64,000 bases of DNA from Cyanobium sp. N.Huapi 1H5 (GCF_024345535.1 NZ_JAGQBH010000003.1:310001-374000), one strand, 5' to 3'; positions 1-9,037 are shown, counted from the first letter of the stretch. Notes: generated by a model not told the origin, from the sequence alone. Made by a program: numbers and translations.

Positions 1-92
1 CAATCAGGCCATGGTCCTGGACGTATTCGCCTGGTCATTCTCAATTCAGATTCTAGACGGATACTGCCATACCATCAAAGAGAGCTACGGCC

Positions 93-653
93 ATGCCCCT
101 CGTCTCCACCTTTGAAGTCCTGCTCAAGCCCCAGCTGCCTGCGACCCTGCCAGCGGGCTTCAATGATGTCAAAAACCTGGGTCGCAACGTCCTTCAGGGC
201 TACTTTCTGACCATCGCCAATATCAATCCGTATGATCTCGTTTTGTCCTTGGTCTTCACGACCCGGCTCCCCGCGGGAGTGGACTTGGATGAAGTCATTA
301 CGTTTTTCGATACGTCCGGGCTGAACACGGCGGCCCCTTTGACAGGTGTTGGGAATAAGTATCGGTTTTCCCCTCTGATCCTTCCAGCAGACGCAACGGC
401 CCTGTTCATCCTGCAGCCCAGCCCCACGGACGCGGCTCTCGCCTCTCTGGACCTGGAAGCACGCGGGTTTGTGGATCTTCAGCTCTCGTCCTTGGGAGGA
501 ACGCCACCAGCGGGGACCCAAGTCCTGGTGACCGCCGAGCAACGAGGCACCTTCTTCGATAAAGCCACCGCTCCCAACATCGCCGAGCGGGCACTGGATC
601 AGATTGCCTATGGGCTGACGGTTCAAAATGGTGGCCTGCTCACCCTCAACTAG
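93..653 (+). CDS. Hypothetical protein, 186 aa
   Basis: I do not recognise this family. The protein has no signal peptide, no membrane segment and no obvious catalytic motif. It reads as a soluble, mostly beta-type protein, with hydrophobic residues alternating with Thr, Pro and Gly. The start is the ATG at 93, with the purine-rich AAAGAGAG just upstream acting as ribosome binding site. Base composition is visibly less GC-rich than in the genes after 1.8 kb, as is also true of the next gene, so both may be later arrivals. A 116-base gap separates it from the DUF1350 gene on the same strand. No function can be assigned. Confidence 0.6.
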   Translation: MPLVSTFEVLLKPQLPATLPAGFNDVKNLGRNVLQGYFLTIANINPYDLVLSLVFTTRLPAGVDLDEVITFFDTSGLNTAAPLTGVGNKYRFSPLILPADATALFILQPSPTDAALASLDLEARGFVDLQLSSLGGTPPAGTQVLVTAEQRGTFFDKATAPNIAERALDQIAYGLTVQNGGLLTLN

Positions 654-769
654 GGCTTGACCCTCGAGGGCCAGGGGGATGGGCCAACCATCCCCCCAGA
701 ACTCTCCCTTCGTCTGCGCCATTCCTACAGGCATCACTGCCGCCACACCGTCCTTCCCGGGGAACGACC

Positions 770-1807
770 ATGGCTCCAGCCTTCAGGTTCAGACCGATCA
801 GCCATAGCTGGATTGCGATCCATCCGGAGCCCAAAGGGGTGATCCAGTTCATGGGCGGCGCCTTCTTCGGCAGCTTCCCAACCGTCTTCTATCGCTATCT
901 CCTGAGGCGATTGTTTGAGGAGGGATACACCATCATTGCCTTGCCCTTCCGATTCAGCTTTCGCCATTGGGACATTGCGATCGGCTTACTGAAGGAGCAG
1001 GATGTCCTTCGCAAGGAGCTTTCCACGATCACGGGCAACGCCTTCTATCAGGAGCAGTCCAACTTCTTCTGGCTGGGACACAGCCTCGGGTGCAAGTACA
1101 TTGCGTTACTGGAGTGCCTGAGTGGCGACCAGGGCAGGCAGGCGGTGGAACCTTGCACAGAGAAGCAGGTCTCCCAACACATCGCGGCTGCCCTCGACAA
1201 TGCGGGCCTGAATGACGCCTCGATCCTGTCCCAACCGTCGTTACTGCTGGCTCCCGACATCAGCGACACAGAAAGTGCCATTCCCATCAAAGCCTTTGCT
1301 CGCTTCCTTGATGACGTTGGACTGGGCGTGAAACCCACGAGAGGCCAGACGCAATGTCTCATCCAACGAAGTCAGCTGTTCAACCTCACCGCGGTCATCT
1401 CCTTTGACAACGACACCATTGCCGGCAGTGCTGTGAAGCCGTGCACGGGCGCCAAGGACCAGGAAGAAAGTGATGTGTTCTGGTTACTTCAGGTCTTGAG
1501 AGGTCGTCACTACCCGCTCCTGACGGACGAACTGCCTGGCAAGCACCTGGAGCCCCTGGGCGTAAAAATCGGCAACTACCTTGTCGACCTCAATCCCTTT
1601 GACAAATTCATCAAGTCGCTCACAGGGCGGAAGCTTGAGGCGGAGGCCGCGACGTTTCTGAGCCAGCTCAGGCAGCGTCAGCACGGCCTGGGGGAGCCAA
1701 CGGACACCCATCCGTCACCGCTCGCCAGTCCCTCGCCAGGGAGCCTGACTCCCTCCTCCAAGCTCACGGCGCGAGCGGATCAGGCCCAGAGCGACTCCAG
1801 GGTGTAG
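770..1807 (+). CDS. DUF1350 family alpha/beta-hydrolase-like protein
   Basis: This 345-residue protein matches the DUF1350 family found in cyanobacteria and plastids. The N-terminus has the family signature: strands around PKGVIQFMGGAFFGS (residues 21-35), then YRYLLRRLFEEGY. A nucleophile elbow GHSLGCK (Ser105) follows a central strand, as in alpha/beta hydrolases; a second conserved block LLLAPDISDTE comes later. The substrate is unknown. The last 80 residues are Ser/Pro-rich and probably disordered. Its 3' end overlaps the convergent aldo/keto reductase gene by 28 bases (1780-1807). Composition is less GC-rich than its neighbours to the right. Confidence 0.85.
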   Translation: MAPAFRFRPISHSWIAIHPEPKGVIQFMGGAFFGSFPTVFYRYLLRRLFEEGYTIIALPFRFSFRHWDIAIGLLKEQDVLRKELSTITGNAFYQEQSNFFWLGHSLGCKYIALLECLSGDQGRQAVEPCTEKQVSQHIAAALDNAGLNDASILSQPSLLLAPDISDTESAIPIKAFARFLDDVGLGVKPTRGQTQCLIQRSQLFNLTAVISFDNDTIAGSAVKPCTGAKDQEESDVFWLLQVLRGRHYPLLTDELPGKHLEPLGVKIGNYLVDLNPFDKFIKSLTGRKLEAEAATFLSQLRQRQHGLGEPTDTHPSPLASPSPGSLTPSSKLTARADQAQSDSRV

Positions 1808-2784
1808 GGGCCGCCCTCCTTCACCCAGAAGGAGCCGTCGATGAAGCGATGGCTCCGGTCGAGCCCGTCGATCGCCTCCATGTCTTCAGGAGCCAGCTCG
1901 ACCTCGGCGGCGGCGAGGTTCTCGGCCAGGCGCGCCGGTGACACCGACTTGGGGATCACGGCGGTGCCGCGCTGCAGGGCCCAGCCCAGCACCACCTGGG
2001 CCGGCGTGAGGCCGCGTTGCGTGGCGATCGCTGTGATGGTGGGGTCCTCCAGCAGCACCGGCTGGCCGGGGGGCCGCATCTGGGGCGGCAGGCCCGGGGT
2101 GCCCAGGGGCGAGTAGCCCGTGAGGTGCACGCCGTGGGCCTCGCAGAAGGCGAACAGACCCTTCTGCTGCAGGTAGGGGTGGAGCTCCACCTGGTTCATG
2201 GCCGGCCGGATGCGCGCCTGCCCCAGCAGGCTGTAGAGGGTGGCCATGCCGAAGTTGCTGACGCCGATGTGGCGGCACAGGCCACCGTCGACGGCCGCTT
2301 CCATCGCCGCCCAGGTGGCCGCGATCGGCAGGGTCTCCAGCGACACCAGGTCGCCGGCGCCCTCGGGCATCAGCACCCCCGGCCGGAAGGCCACGGGCCA
2401 GTGGATCAGATACAGATCGAGGTGGTCGAGCTGCAGATCGGCCAGGGTGCGCGCCAGTGCCGGGGCCACGTCCTCGGGGGCATGGGCGTTGTTCCAGAGC
2501 TTGGAGGTGATCCAGAGCTCCTCCCGCTTCACCAGGCCGGAGCGGATCGCCGCCGCCAGGGCCTCGCCGATCTCCGCCTCGTTGCCGTAGATGGCGGCAC
2601 AGTCGATGTGGCGGTAGCCCAGCTGCAGGGCCGCCGTCACCGCCGCACCCACCTCGCCCGGAGGGGCGTTCCAGGTGCCCAGGCCAAGCATCGGCATGGC
2701 AGCGCCGTCGTCGAAGGGGAGTGTCTTCAAGGCCTGTAACCCCAGAGGGTCCTCACTCCACCCTGGCCTTGGCACGGAAGTCAA
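1780..2784 (-). CDS. Aldo/keto reductase
   Basis: NAD(P)H-dependent (alpha/beta)8-barrel oxidoreductase that would reduce aldehydes or ketones to alcohols; about 300-334 aa depending on the start. The AKR catalytic tetrad is visible: Asp and Tyr in HIDCAAIYGNE, Lys in ITSKLWN and His in YLIHWPV. The cofactor-binding C-terminal block reads TAVIPKSV. The longest frame begins at a TTG (2784), inside the upstream gene; other starts are a GTG at 2775, a TTG at 2730 and an ATG at 2697, just before the conserved PMLGLGTW, so the N-terminus is uncertain. It follows two membrane-protein genes on the same strand and is a paralog of the reductase at 15575. Physiological substrate unknown. Confidence 0.88.
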   Translation of the reverse strand: MTSVPRPGWSEDPLGLQALKTLPFDDGAAMPMLGLGTWNAPPGEVGAAVTAALQLGYRHIDCAAIYGNEAEIGEALAAAIRSGLVKREELWITSKLWNNAHAPEDVAPALARTLADLQLDHLDLYLIHWPVAFRPGVLMPEGAGDLVSLETLPIAATWAAMEAAVDGGLCRHIGVSNFGMATLYSLLGQARIRPAMNQVELHPYLQQKGLFAFCEAHGVHLTGYSPLGTPGLPPQMRPPGQPVLLEDPTITAIATQRGLTPAQVVLGWALQRGTAVIPKSVSPARLAENLAAAEVELAPEDMEAIDGLDRSHRFIDGSFWVKEGGPYTLESLWA

Positions 2785-3340
2785 CCAACGCGAAGCTGCG
2801 GGACTGCGGCTTCGTCGATTCGATCACGAGCTGGAGCCGTTCCCCCTGCCGGCCGTTTTTGGTCTCGACCACCTTGTCGACCTCCCGGCCCTGGCCATCG
2901 AGCGCAGCGAACGTCGCCTGGATCTCGCCGCAGGGACGCTCCAGACAGGCGACCTCCATCACGTCGATGATGCCGCCGCCGTAGAGGCGGGGCTTTCGGC
3001 AGATCCCCTGGCAGCGGCGGGTGAACACCCCCTGGTCCGCTTCCACCCAGCCATCGGCGAGCAGGTCCTGGCGGCTTTCGCCCCTGCCACCGGCTGGTTG
3101 CTTCTCCGCCAGGGACGCCCGCAGGCCGGCGGCCATCCAGCCGGCACCGAAGCCCACCAGCACCAGGGCCACCATCAGCAGCCGCTGGAAGATCGGAAAC
3201 CGGGAGGGTCCTGACGCCGGTGGCAGGGCCGGCGGCGACGGGGGCCGTCCCCCGGGCGGCACCGGCTCCATCTCGACGATCAGGTCCTCAACGGTCTTCC
3301 CGCTCGCCGCGCTCCGCTCGCTCTTGCCGGTCCTTGCCAT
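2753..3340 (-). CDS. Membrane-anchored hypothetical protein, 195 aa
   Basis: The protein has a charged, proline-rich cytoplasmic N-terminus (1-48), one membrane helix at about residues 52-74 and a periplasmic domain of about 120 residues with four cysteines in two pairs (CQGIC, and CLERPC), which could form disulfides or bind a metal. No family recognised. It overlaps the upstream membrane-protein gene (3288-3800) by 53 bases and the downstream aldo/keto reductase frame by up to 32 bases, suggesting a three-gene transcript. The ATG at 3340 is the only good start. Confidence 0.65.
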   Translation of the reverse strand: MARTGKSERSAASGKTVEDLIVEMEPVPPGGRPPSPPALPPASGPSRFPIFQRLLMVALVLVGFGAGWMAAGLRASLAEKQPAGGRGESRQDLLADGWVEADQGVFTRRCQGICRKPRLYGGGIIDVMEVACLERPCGEIQATFAALDGQGREVDKVVETKNGRQGERLQLVIESTKPQSRSFALVDFRAKARVE

Positions 3341-3800
3341 CGTCGTAGGCCATCAGTGAACGGAACATCAGCCCGCCGCCGCTGCCGATCAGGGCGAACA
3401 TCGTCAGCAGGTTCCAGAGCGAGGTGGGCTGGAAGCTCATGATCAGGGTCTGGAGCACGCCCACCGCCAGGGCCGCCACCGAGGCCAGCACCAGGAACCA
3501 GCCCCAGCGCTGGTTGCGCAGGGCGAACAGCAGGCACACCCCGATCGTCAGGGGGATCAGCAGCAGGCCGAAACCGCCGCCCAGGCCCTGGGAGAGCCCG
3601 AAGCCGCCGCCCCAGCCGCCACCCCAGGCCGATCCTGCCCCGCCCCAGCCACCGGCGAAGCGCCGGCCGAAGCGGAATCCCATGCCCATCGGCACGGAAC
3701 TCACCATCACCTGGTTGAAGAACAGGAACGCTCCCATGGTGAAGAGCACGCCCCCCAGCAGGAAGCTGAAGAAGTCCCGGATCGGGTCCCTGGCGGCCAT
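3288..3800 (-). CDS. Glycine-rich multi-pass membrane protein, 170 aa
   Basis: Small integral membrane protein with about four hydrophobic segments (roughly residues 10-30, 75-93, 100-120 and 130-150). Between the first and second is a Gly/Trp/Phe-rich stretch (49-77), and the tail is highly charged (151-170, many Arg, Glu, Asp). The chosen start is the ATG at 3800, preceded by a perfect AGGAGG three bases upstream; a longer open frame continues upstream but reads like antisense of the dehydrogenase gene. It is first in a probable operon with 2753-3340 and the aldo/keto reductase. Function unknown. Confidence 0.65.
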   Translation of the reverse strand: MAARDPIRDFFSFLLGGVLFTMGAFLFFNQVMVSSVPMGMGFRFGRRFAGGWGGAGSAWGGGWGGGFGLSQGLGGGFGLLLIPLTIGVCLLFALRNQRWGWFLVLASVAALAVGVLQTLIMSFQPTSLWNLLTMFALIGSGGGLMFRSLMAYDDGKDRQERAERGEREDR

Positions 3801-3929
3801 GGCCCTCCTGCCGGCCCCGTCATGATGGCCGGCCCCCCTGGGTTTGTCTGCCGAAGCCCACGGTCCTGCGGTTGACAGCGGCCGGTGCTGCCACGAGCAT
3901 CGGCAGATGGAGGACGCCGGATCGGACGC

Positions 3930-5060
3930 ATGACTCCCGGCGCCACCACCGTCCGCAGCCTGGTGCTCCATGCCACCGAAACCGGCGATGGCGAGCAGCC
4001 ACGGCAGGCCAACCAGCGCTACAAGGATCCCCGCATCGCCCTGGAGCAGCGGCATCTCCAGCCCCTCCATCCCGGCGCGTTGCGGCTGCAGATGCTGCGG
4101 GTCGGCGTCTGCGGCACCGACCTCCACATGACCCAGCGGGATCCGCTGGGGTTCGTGCGCAGTTCCGCCCCCGCCTCGATTCCCCAGCAGGGCCGGGTGC
4201 TGGGCCATGAGGGAATCGGCCGGGTGATCGCCACCGGCTCCGATGTCACCCGCTTCCGGGTGGGCGACATCGTGGCGCCGGAGTCCGTGCTCAGCTGCGG
4301 GGCCTGCCGCTGCTGCCGCTCCGGCGCCTTCAACCAGTGCCTTGATGCCCGGCTGCTGGGCATGGAGCAGGACGGGCTGTTCGCGGCGATCGCCGATGTG
4401 CCGGCCCGATCGGCCGTGGCCATCGGCGCGCTGGCCGGGAGCGAGCGGGGCCTGCAGATGGCCGCCTGTCTGGAGCCGGCCGGGGTGGCCCTGCTGGCCT
4501 GCCGGAAAACCCAGATGGCCCCCGGCGAGCGGGTGCTGGTGTTCGGGGCCGGCCCGATCGGCTTGCTGGTCGCCATGATGGCGCGCCGGCTCCATGGCGC
4601 CGCGTTGGTGGCCGTGGTCGAGCCCTCGGCCTACCGCCGGGAGTTCGCCGCGGCCTGGGCCGACCGGGTGGCGGAATCGGCGGAGGCGCTGGAGATCCCG
4701 GACGGCGGCTGGGGCTGGGACGTGGTGGTGGAAGCCTCCGGCGTGCTGGCCAACGTTGATGCGGTGTTCCGCCAGATCGCCCCGGGAGGACGGGTGGCCC
4801 TGCTGGGCCGGGGCGGACAGGCCCTGCGGATCGGGGCCGTCGACCACATGATCACCAACGCCATCAGCGTCATGGGGCTGCGCGGCCACCTCGGCGGGGT
4901 CTACGAGCGGCTGATCGACCTGTGCCTCTCCGGGGTCCTGCCGCTGGATCGGATCGTCAGCAGCACCATGGAGGGGCTGGAGCGGCTGCGATCCGTGCTC
5001 GAGCACCCGGACGACATCGCCGGCGGCGACTGCAAGATCGTCGTCAAGCTCGCCGATTGA
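3930..5060 (+). CDS. Zinc-dependent medium-chain alcohol/polyol dehydrogenase
   Basis: A 376-residue MDR-family dehydrogenase that would oxidise an alcohol (or glucose-type polyol) with NAD(P)+. The catalytic zinc site is Cys61 (GVCGTDLH) with His93/Glu94 (GHEGIGRV). The structural zinc site is intact: Cys123, 126, 129 and 137 with the classical 2-2-7 spacing. The Rossmann motif is FGAGPIG near residue 195. The ATG at 3930 is preferred; a GTG at 3885 would add 15 residues. The CGTDLH signature resembles glucose or threonine dehydrogenases, but the substrate cannot be read from sequence. It opens a rightward run with the radical SAM gene and the fused transporter. Confidence 0.85.
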   Translation: MTPGATTVRSLVLHATETGDGEQPRQANQRYKDPRIALEQRHLQPLHPGALRLQMLRVGVCGTDLHMTQRDPLGFVRSSAPASIPQQGRVLGHEGIGRVIATGSDVTRFRVGDIVAPESVLSCGACRCCRSGAFNQCLDARLLGMEQDGLFAAIADVPARSAVAIGALAGSERGLQMAACLEPAGVALLACRKTQMAPGERVLVFGAGPIGLLVAMMARRLHGAALVAVVEPSAYRREFAAAWADRVAESAEALEIPDGGWGWDVVVEASGVLANVDAVFRQIAPGGRVALLGRGGQALRIGAVDHMITNAISVMGLRGHLGGVYERLIDLCLSGVLPLDRIVSSTMEGLERLRSVLEHPDDIAGGDCKIVVKLAD

Positions 5061-5092
5061 GCAGCTCACCGATTGAGCGGCTCGCCGATGGA
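5048..5092 (+). repeat. 16-bp tandem repeat across the dehydrogenase stop codon
   Basis: Two full units and one partial unit with a period of 16 bases: unit 1 at 5048-5063, unit 2 at 5064-5079, partial unit 3 from 5080. Core GCTCRCCGATTGAGC. The dehydrogenase TGA stop lies inside unit 1 and in-frame TGAs recur in the following copy, so the repeat probably arose by slippage. Each unit also carries GCTC...GAGC, allowing a short hairpin. Confidence 0.6.
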
Positions 5093-5122
5093 CCGTCCCC
5101 CCCAAGCCTTCTCTTCCCCCGC

Positions 5123-6313
5123 ATGGCCAACCCCTTTCCCCTGGACGGCGAAACGTTCCTCAAGATCCGCATCTCCGTGCGGATGCTGAAGTGCAACTTC
5201 AGCTGCAACTACTGCGTGGCGGCGGCGGGCCAGAGCCAGGTGAGCGGCACCGACTACAGCAGGGGCACGAAGCGCAACATGTGGGGCACCGAGCAGGGCC
5301 GGGGCATGGCGCGCACGGCCATCGAATGGGCCGCCTCCCTGCCCTATCGCATCGGCGTTCGCTACGACGTGCACGGGGAGCCCTTCCTCAACGCCGATGT
5401 GATCGAGGATCTGATCTGGCTCACCGCCCAGCCCAATGTGGCCTTCGTGGAGGTACAGACCAACGCCTCCCTGTTCAGGAAGCGGCTGCCGGAACTGGCC
5501 GGCCTCATCGAGCCCTCCAGGCTCAAACTCTTCTGCACCTTCCATCACACCGAGATCGCCCTCGACGACTTCCTCGGCAACGTCACCCTGGCCGCCGACC
5601 TGGGCTTCGATGTGGTGGTGAACACCCTGCTCGCCACCGACAACGTGGCGATCATCCGCGATGCCCTCTCGCGCTGCGCCGAGCGGGCGATCCCCACCTC
5701 CGCGGATCTGAAGTTCCCCGGCTTCGATGTGCCCCCCACCGAGGCGATGAGCGACGCCGTCGATGTGGACAAGCGGGCGCGCCATTTCCTCAGCGCGGAC
5801 CCGATCGAGGAGCTGCTGGCGGCCGGTGAACCCGGCCTGGAGGTGTTCCGCACCATGGCCGACAGCGGCCCCCTGGGCCGGGAGATCCGCTTCCTCGCCG
5901 CCCTTCTGGTGGGCCTCTACGGCGGCAAGGGGCGTCTCTGTTCCGCCGGCCACGACTACCTGATCGTCGACAACTGGGGCGATGTCTTCCCCTGCACCAG
6001 CTACGCCGACACCCGAACGGGCCGGCTGGGCTCCGTGCTGGACCCCGGCTTCGTTCCGGCCCTCCGGGAGGAGGTCTATGCCCCCTGCCAGTACGCCGAG
6101 ACCTGCCACCAGAAGGAGGAGTACGGCAACCTGCGCCTGCTGCGCGAGCACCGCGATCTCCAGGCGATGAGCCTCAACTGTGTCTGCGGCGAGGGCAAGC
6201 AGGTGGACCCCGACACCCTCTTCGACAGCCGCATGGCCCTGCTGGAGACCGCCCGCCACAACCCCCAGACCAGCCGCGTCGGACGACCCGCCGCCGCCGT
6301 CCCGGCCGGCTGA
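5123..6313 (+). CDS. Radical SAM protein with Cys-rich (SPASM-like) C-terminus
   Basis: A 396-residue radical SAM enzyme. The 4Fe-4S/SAM motif is CNFSCNYC (Cys24, 28, 31). After the barrel, the last 110 residues hold many cysteines: RLCSAGH, then VFPCTSYAD (the typical 'n-G-x-v-x-P-C' of SPASM domains), CQYAETC and CVCGEGK, consistent with auxiliary Fe-S clusters. Substrate unknown; no precursor peptide is visible next to it. The ATG at 5123 lies directly before the conserved region, whereas the longer frame from 4922 runs inside the dehydrogenase. Only three bases separate it from the fused MFS gene, so the two are probably cotranscribed. A second radical SAM gene lies at 12348-13220. Confidence 0.88.
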   Translation: MANPFPLDGETFLKIRISVRMLKCNFSCNYCVAAAGQSQVSGTDYSRGTKRNMWGTEQGRGMARTAIEWAASLPYRIGVRYDVHGEPFLNADVIEDLIWLTAQPNVAFVEVQTNASLFRKRLPELAGLIEPSRLKLFCTFHHTEIALDDFLGNVTLAADLGFDVVVNTLLATDNVAIIRDALSRCAERAIPTSADLKFPGFDVPPTEAMSDAVDVDKRARHFLSADPIEELLAAGEPGLEVFRTMADSGPLGREIRFLAALLVGLYGGKGRLCSAGHDYLIVDNWGDVFPCTSYADTRTGRLGSVLDPGFVPALREEVYAPCQYAETCHQKEEYGNLRLLREHRDLQAMSLNCVCGEGKQVDPDTLFDSRMALLETARHNPQTSRVGRPAAAVPAG

Positions 6314-6316
6314 GCG

Positions 6317-9013
6317 GTGCTACCCAGGGTCTGGATCTTCGCGCTGCTGGCCTCCCTGGGGGGCCTGCTCTTCGGCTTCAACGCCACGACCCTCGGGCTG
6401 GTGGCCGCGACGGCCGCCAGCGACTGGTCGTTGACCCTCGGCTCCCAGGTGCTGCTGAGCGGCGCCTTCTTCCTCGGCGCCATCCTCGGGGCCGTGTTCA
6501 TGGGCCGCTTCGGGGATGGCCTGAGCCGCCGCGATGTGATCACCACCAGTGCGGCCTGCTACGCCTTCTTCGGCTTTGCCTGCGCCATCTCCGAGCGCTT
6601 CGAGGAGCTGGTGGTGGCCCGCTTCTTCCTCGGGATCATCGTCGGGGTCACCTCCCTGGCGATCCCGCTGTACATCGCCGAGATCTCCCCGGCCCGGCAC
6701 CGGGGCGCCCTGGTGTCCCTCAACCAGCTGAGCATCACCCTGGGGATCGTGCTCGCCTTCGTCATCGAGACGAGGCTGGTGGACGGCCAGGACATTTCCC
6801 AGCTCTACACGATCAGCGGCATCCTTGCCGTGGGCGTCAGCGTCGGCGCGATCATCCTGCCGGATTCTCCTGCCTGGCTGATCAAGCAGGGCGATGGGGA
6901 TGCCGCCCGCGCCGTGCTGAAGCTGATCCACGGCCCCAACGTGGAGCCGGAGGTGGCCGCCATCGAGGAGAGCCTGGCGGACAACCATCCGAACGTGTGG
7001 GTGGCGCTGCTGGAGCCCTCGAACCGAAAACTGCTGGGGATCGGCATCCTGCTGTTCGCCATCCAGCAGCTGAGCGGCATCAACTTCGTGCTGCAGCTGG
7101 CGGGCGACGGCTCCCTGTTCCAGGGCTTCGATCTGGGCTGGGATCCGGTGATCGTGGTCGGCCTGGTCAATCTGTTCAGCACGCTGCTGTTCGTGTTGCT
7201 CGTCGATCGCCTCGGCCGCCGGCCCCTGCTGCTGGCGGGCCTGGCGGGCCTGGCCCTCTGCCTGGCCGGGCTGATTCTCGACGCCACCACCTCCCTGTTT
7301 CCGCCGCTGGCGGTGGCCGTCAGCCCCTTCCTGATCCTGGGTTACGTGTTCTTCTTCGCCATCGGCCTGGGGCCCCTGCCCTGGCTGTTCGTGGCCGAGA
7401 TGTATCCGCTGCCGGTGCGGGGCCTCTCGATGAGCATCCCGATCACCGTCAACTGGCTGATCAATGCCGTCATGGTGGTCGCCGCCCTCTCGGTCGACTC
7501 ACCGGCCGACACCCTGGCGGTCTACGGGGTGTCGCTGGCCACGGCCCTGGTGGCGCTGCCGCTGTGCTTCTTCCTCTACCCGGAGACCCGGCGGCTGCGC
7601 TTATCCCAGATCCGCCGCACCTGGCACCGCTCGGGGACGGCCGTTGAACGCAATGAGATCGCCGCCACCCTGGCCACCACGGTGGTGACCATCGGCGGCA
7701 TCTTCTTCGGCTACAACCTGACGATCATCGCCGGGGCGCTGCTGCAGATCCGCACGGCGTTCGCCCTCACCCCCTTCAGCAGCGGGCTGGTGGTGAGCTC
7801 GGTGCTGGTCGGGGCGATCCTGGGGTCCTTCATCAGCGGCCATCTGGCGGGGGCCTTCGGCCGGCGCTACATGCTGATGACGACGACCGTGGTGCTCATC
7901 GTCGGCACCGCCGTCTCCGGCCTCGCCGACTCGGTGCAGATCCTGGTGCTGGGTCGCCTCGTCACCGGCCTGGCCACCGGGGTGACCGCCAGCATCGTGC
8001 CGCTGTACATCACCGAAATCGCCCCGGCCCCGATCCGGGGCCGGCTGAACAACATTCAGAATCTGGCGGTGGGCATCGGCTCCCTCAGCGCCTACGGGAC
8101 CAGCACCCTGCTGATGGCCGTGCCGGAGGGATGGCGGGCGATGCTCTACCTGGGTTCCGTGCCGGCGCTGTTGCTGGGGATCGGCGCCCTGTTCCTGCCG
8201 GAATCGCCGCGCTGGCTGATGACCCAGTCCCGCTTCAGCACGGCGGAGCGGATGCTGCAGAGGCTCTGCGTCGACAACCCCAGGGAGGAGGTGGCCCAGC
8301 TCAGGGCCAGCGTCGAGCACACCCCGGCGGGCCCGGGGGCGCTGCCCCTGTTCTCAAAGACCATCCGGCCTCCCCTGCTGATCGGCCTGGCCCTGGTGTT
8401 CTTCCAGGAATGCACGGGCATCATCATCGTCACCTACTACAGCCCGACGATCTTTCAGGCCTGCGGCGTGAGCGATCCCACCACCGCCAGCCTGCTGACC
8501 ACGATCGGGGTCGGTGGCTTCGGCCTGGCCATGTCCTCCCTCTCCTTCCTGCTGGTCGACCGGCTGGGGCGCCGCACCCAGTTCCTGATCGGCATCCTCG
8601 GCATCCTCACCAGCTCGATCGGCTTCGGGCTGATCTTCGCCGTGCTGCCCCAGGGCACCCCTGCCGTTCAATATCTCGTCCTGATCTGTCTCATCCTCTT
8701 CGTCTGCTCCTTTTCCCTGGGCCTGGCCTCCGTCTGCGGGATGGTGGTGTCGGAGATCTATCCCCAGGCGGTGCGGGATCGGGCCATCGGCTTCGTGATC
8801 GCCTTCCAGCTCCTCTGCGGCATGGCGGCGTCCTTCCTGTTCCCCATGCTCGCCGATGCCCTGGGACTGGCGGTGGTGTTCTTCGTCAATGCCGGCATCG
8901 CCGCCCTGGCGCTGCCCTTCTGGGCCTTCGTGATGCCGGAGACCCGGGGCCGGAGCCTTGAGGCCATCGAAGGGCACTGGCTGGCGGGACAGCCTCCCGC
9001 CGCCCTGCGCTGA
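6317..9013 (+). CDS. Two MFS sugar-porter units fused in one polypeptide (898 aa)
   Basis: One uninterrupted frame encodes two complete 12-helix major facilitator units: residues 1 to about 445 and about 446 to 898, roughly 24 membrane helices. Both show sugar-porter landmarks: GRFGDGLSRRD, LYIAEISPARHRG and LVDRLGRRPLL in the first; LYITEIAPAPIRGR, PESPRWL, YYSPTIF, LVDRLGRR and PETRGRSLEAIE in the second. Motifs are unevenly kept. The first half has QQLSGIN but a degraded PDSPAWL; the second has PESPRWL but QECTGI instead of QQ-SG-N. The start is a GTG three bases after the radical SAM stop. Exported or imported substrate unknown; placement suggests transport of that gene set's product or precursor. 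Confidence 0.9.
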   Translation: MLPRVWIFALLASLGGLLFGFNATTLGLVAATAASDWSLTLGSQVLLSGAFFLGAILGAVFMGRFGDGLSRRDVITTSAACYAFFGFACAISERFEELVVARFFLGIIVGVTSLAIPLYIAEISPARHRGALVSLNQLSITLGIVLAFVIETRLVDGQDISQLYTISGILAVGVSVGAIILPDSPAWLIKQGDGDAARAVLKLIHGPNVEPEVAAIEESLADNHPNVWVALLEPSNRKLLGIGILLFAIQQLSGINFVLQLAGDGSLFQGFDLGWDPVIVVGLVNLFSTLLFVLLVDRLGRRPLLLAGLAGLALCLAGLILDATTSLFPPLAVAVSPFLILGYVFFFAIGLGPLPWLFVAEMYPLPVRGLSMSIPITVNWLINAVMVVAALSVDSPADTLAVYGVSLATALVALPLCFFLYPETRRLRLSQIRRTWHRSGTAVERNEIAATLATTVVTIGGIFFGYNLTIIAGALLQIRTAFALTPFSSGLVVSSVLVGAILGSFISGHLAGAFGRRYMLMTTTVVLIVGTAVSGLADSVQILVLGRLVTGLATGVTASIVPLYITEIAPAPIRGRLNNIQNLAVGIGSLSAYGTSTLLMAVPEGWRAMLYLGSVPALLLGIGALFLPESPRWLMTQSRFSTAERMLQRLCVDNPREEVAQLRASVEHTPAGPGALPLFSKTIRPPLLIGLALVFFQECTGIIIVTYYSPTIFQACGVSDPTTASLLTTIGVGGFGLAMSSLSFLLVDRLGRRTQFLIGILGILTSSIGFGLIFAVLPQGTPAVQYLVLICLILFVCSFSLGLASVCGMVVSEIYPQAVRDRAIGFVIAFQLLCGMAASFLFPMLADALGLAVVFFVNAGIAALALPFWAFVMPETRGRSLEAIEGHWLAGQPPAALR

Positions 9014-9037
9014 CCGTGGTCCCGTCGTGGCCCTGAC

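Noticed and set aside
3801-5105. Long minus-strand frame upstream of the Gly-rich membrane protein, giving a 605-aa protein
   Set aside because: It is antisense to a dehydrogenase with intact zinc sites, reads as His/Gly/Pro-rich nonsense, and the true start with AGGAGG lies at 3800.
7600-7700. Suspicion that the two MFS units are separate genes joined by a sequencing error
   Set aside because: The frame stays open across the junction, the linker is normal coding sequence, and I see no start with a ribosome binding site at the second unit. A read check is still listed as a refuter.
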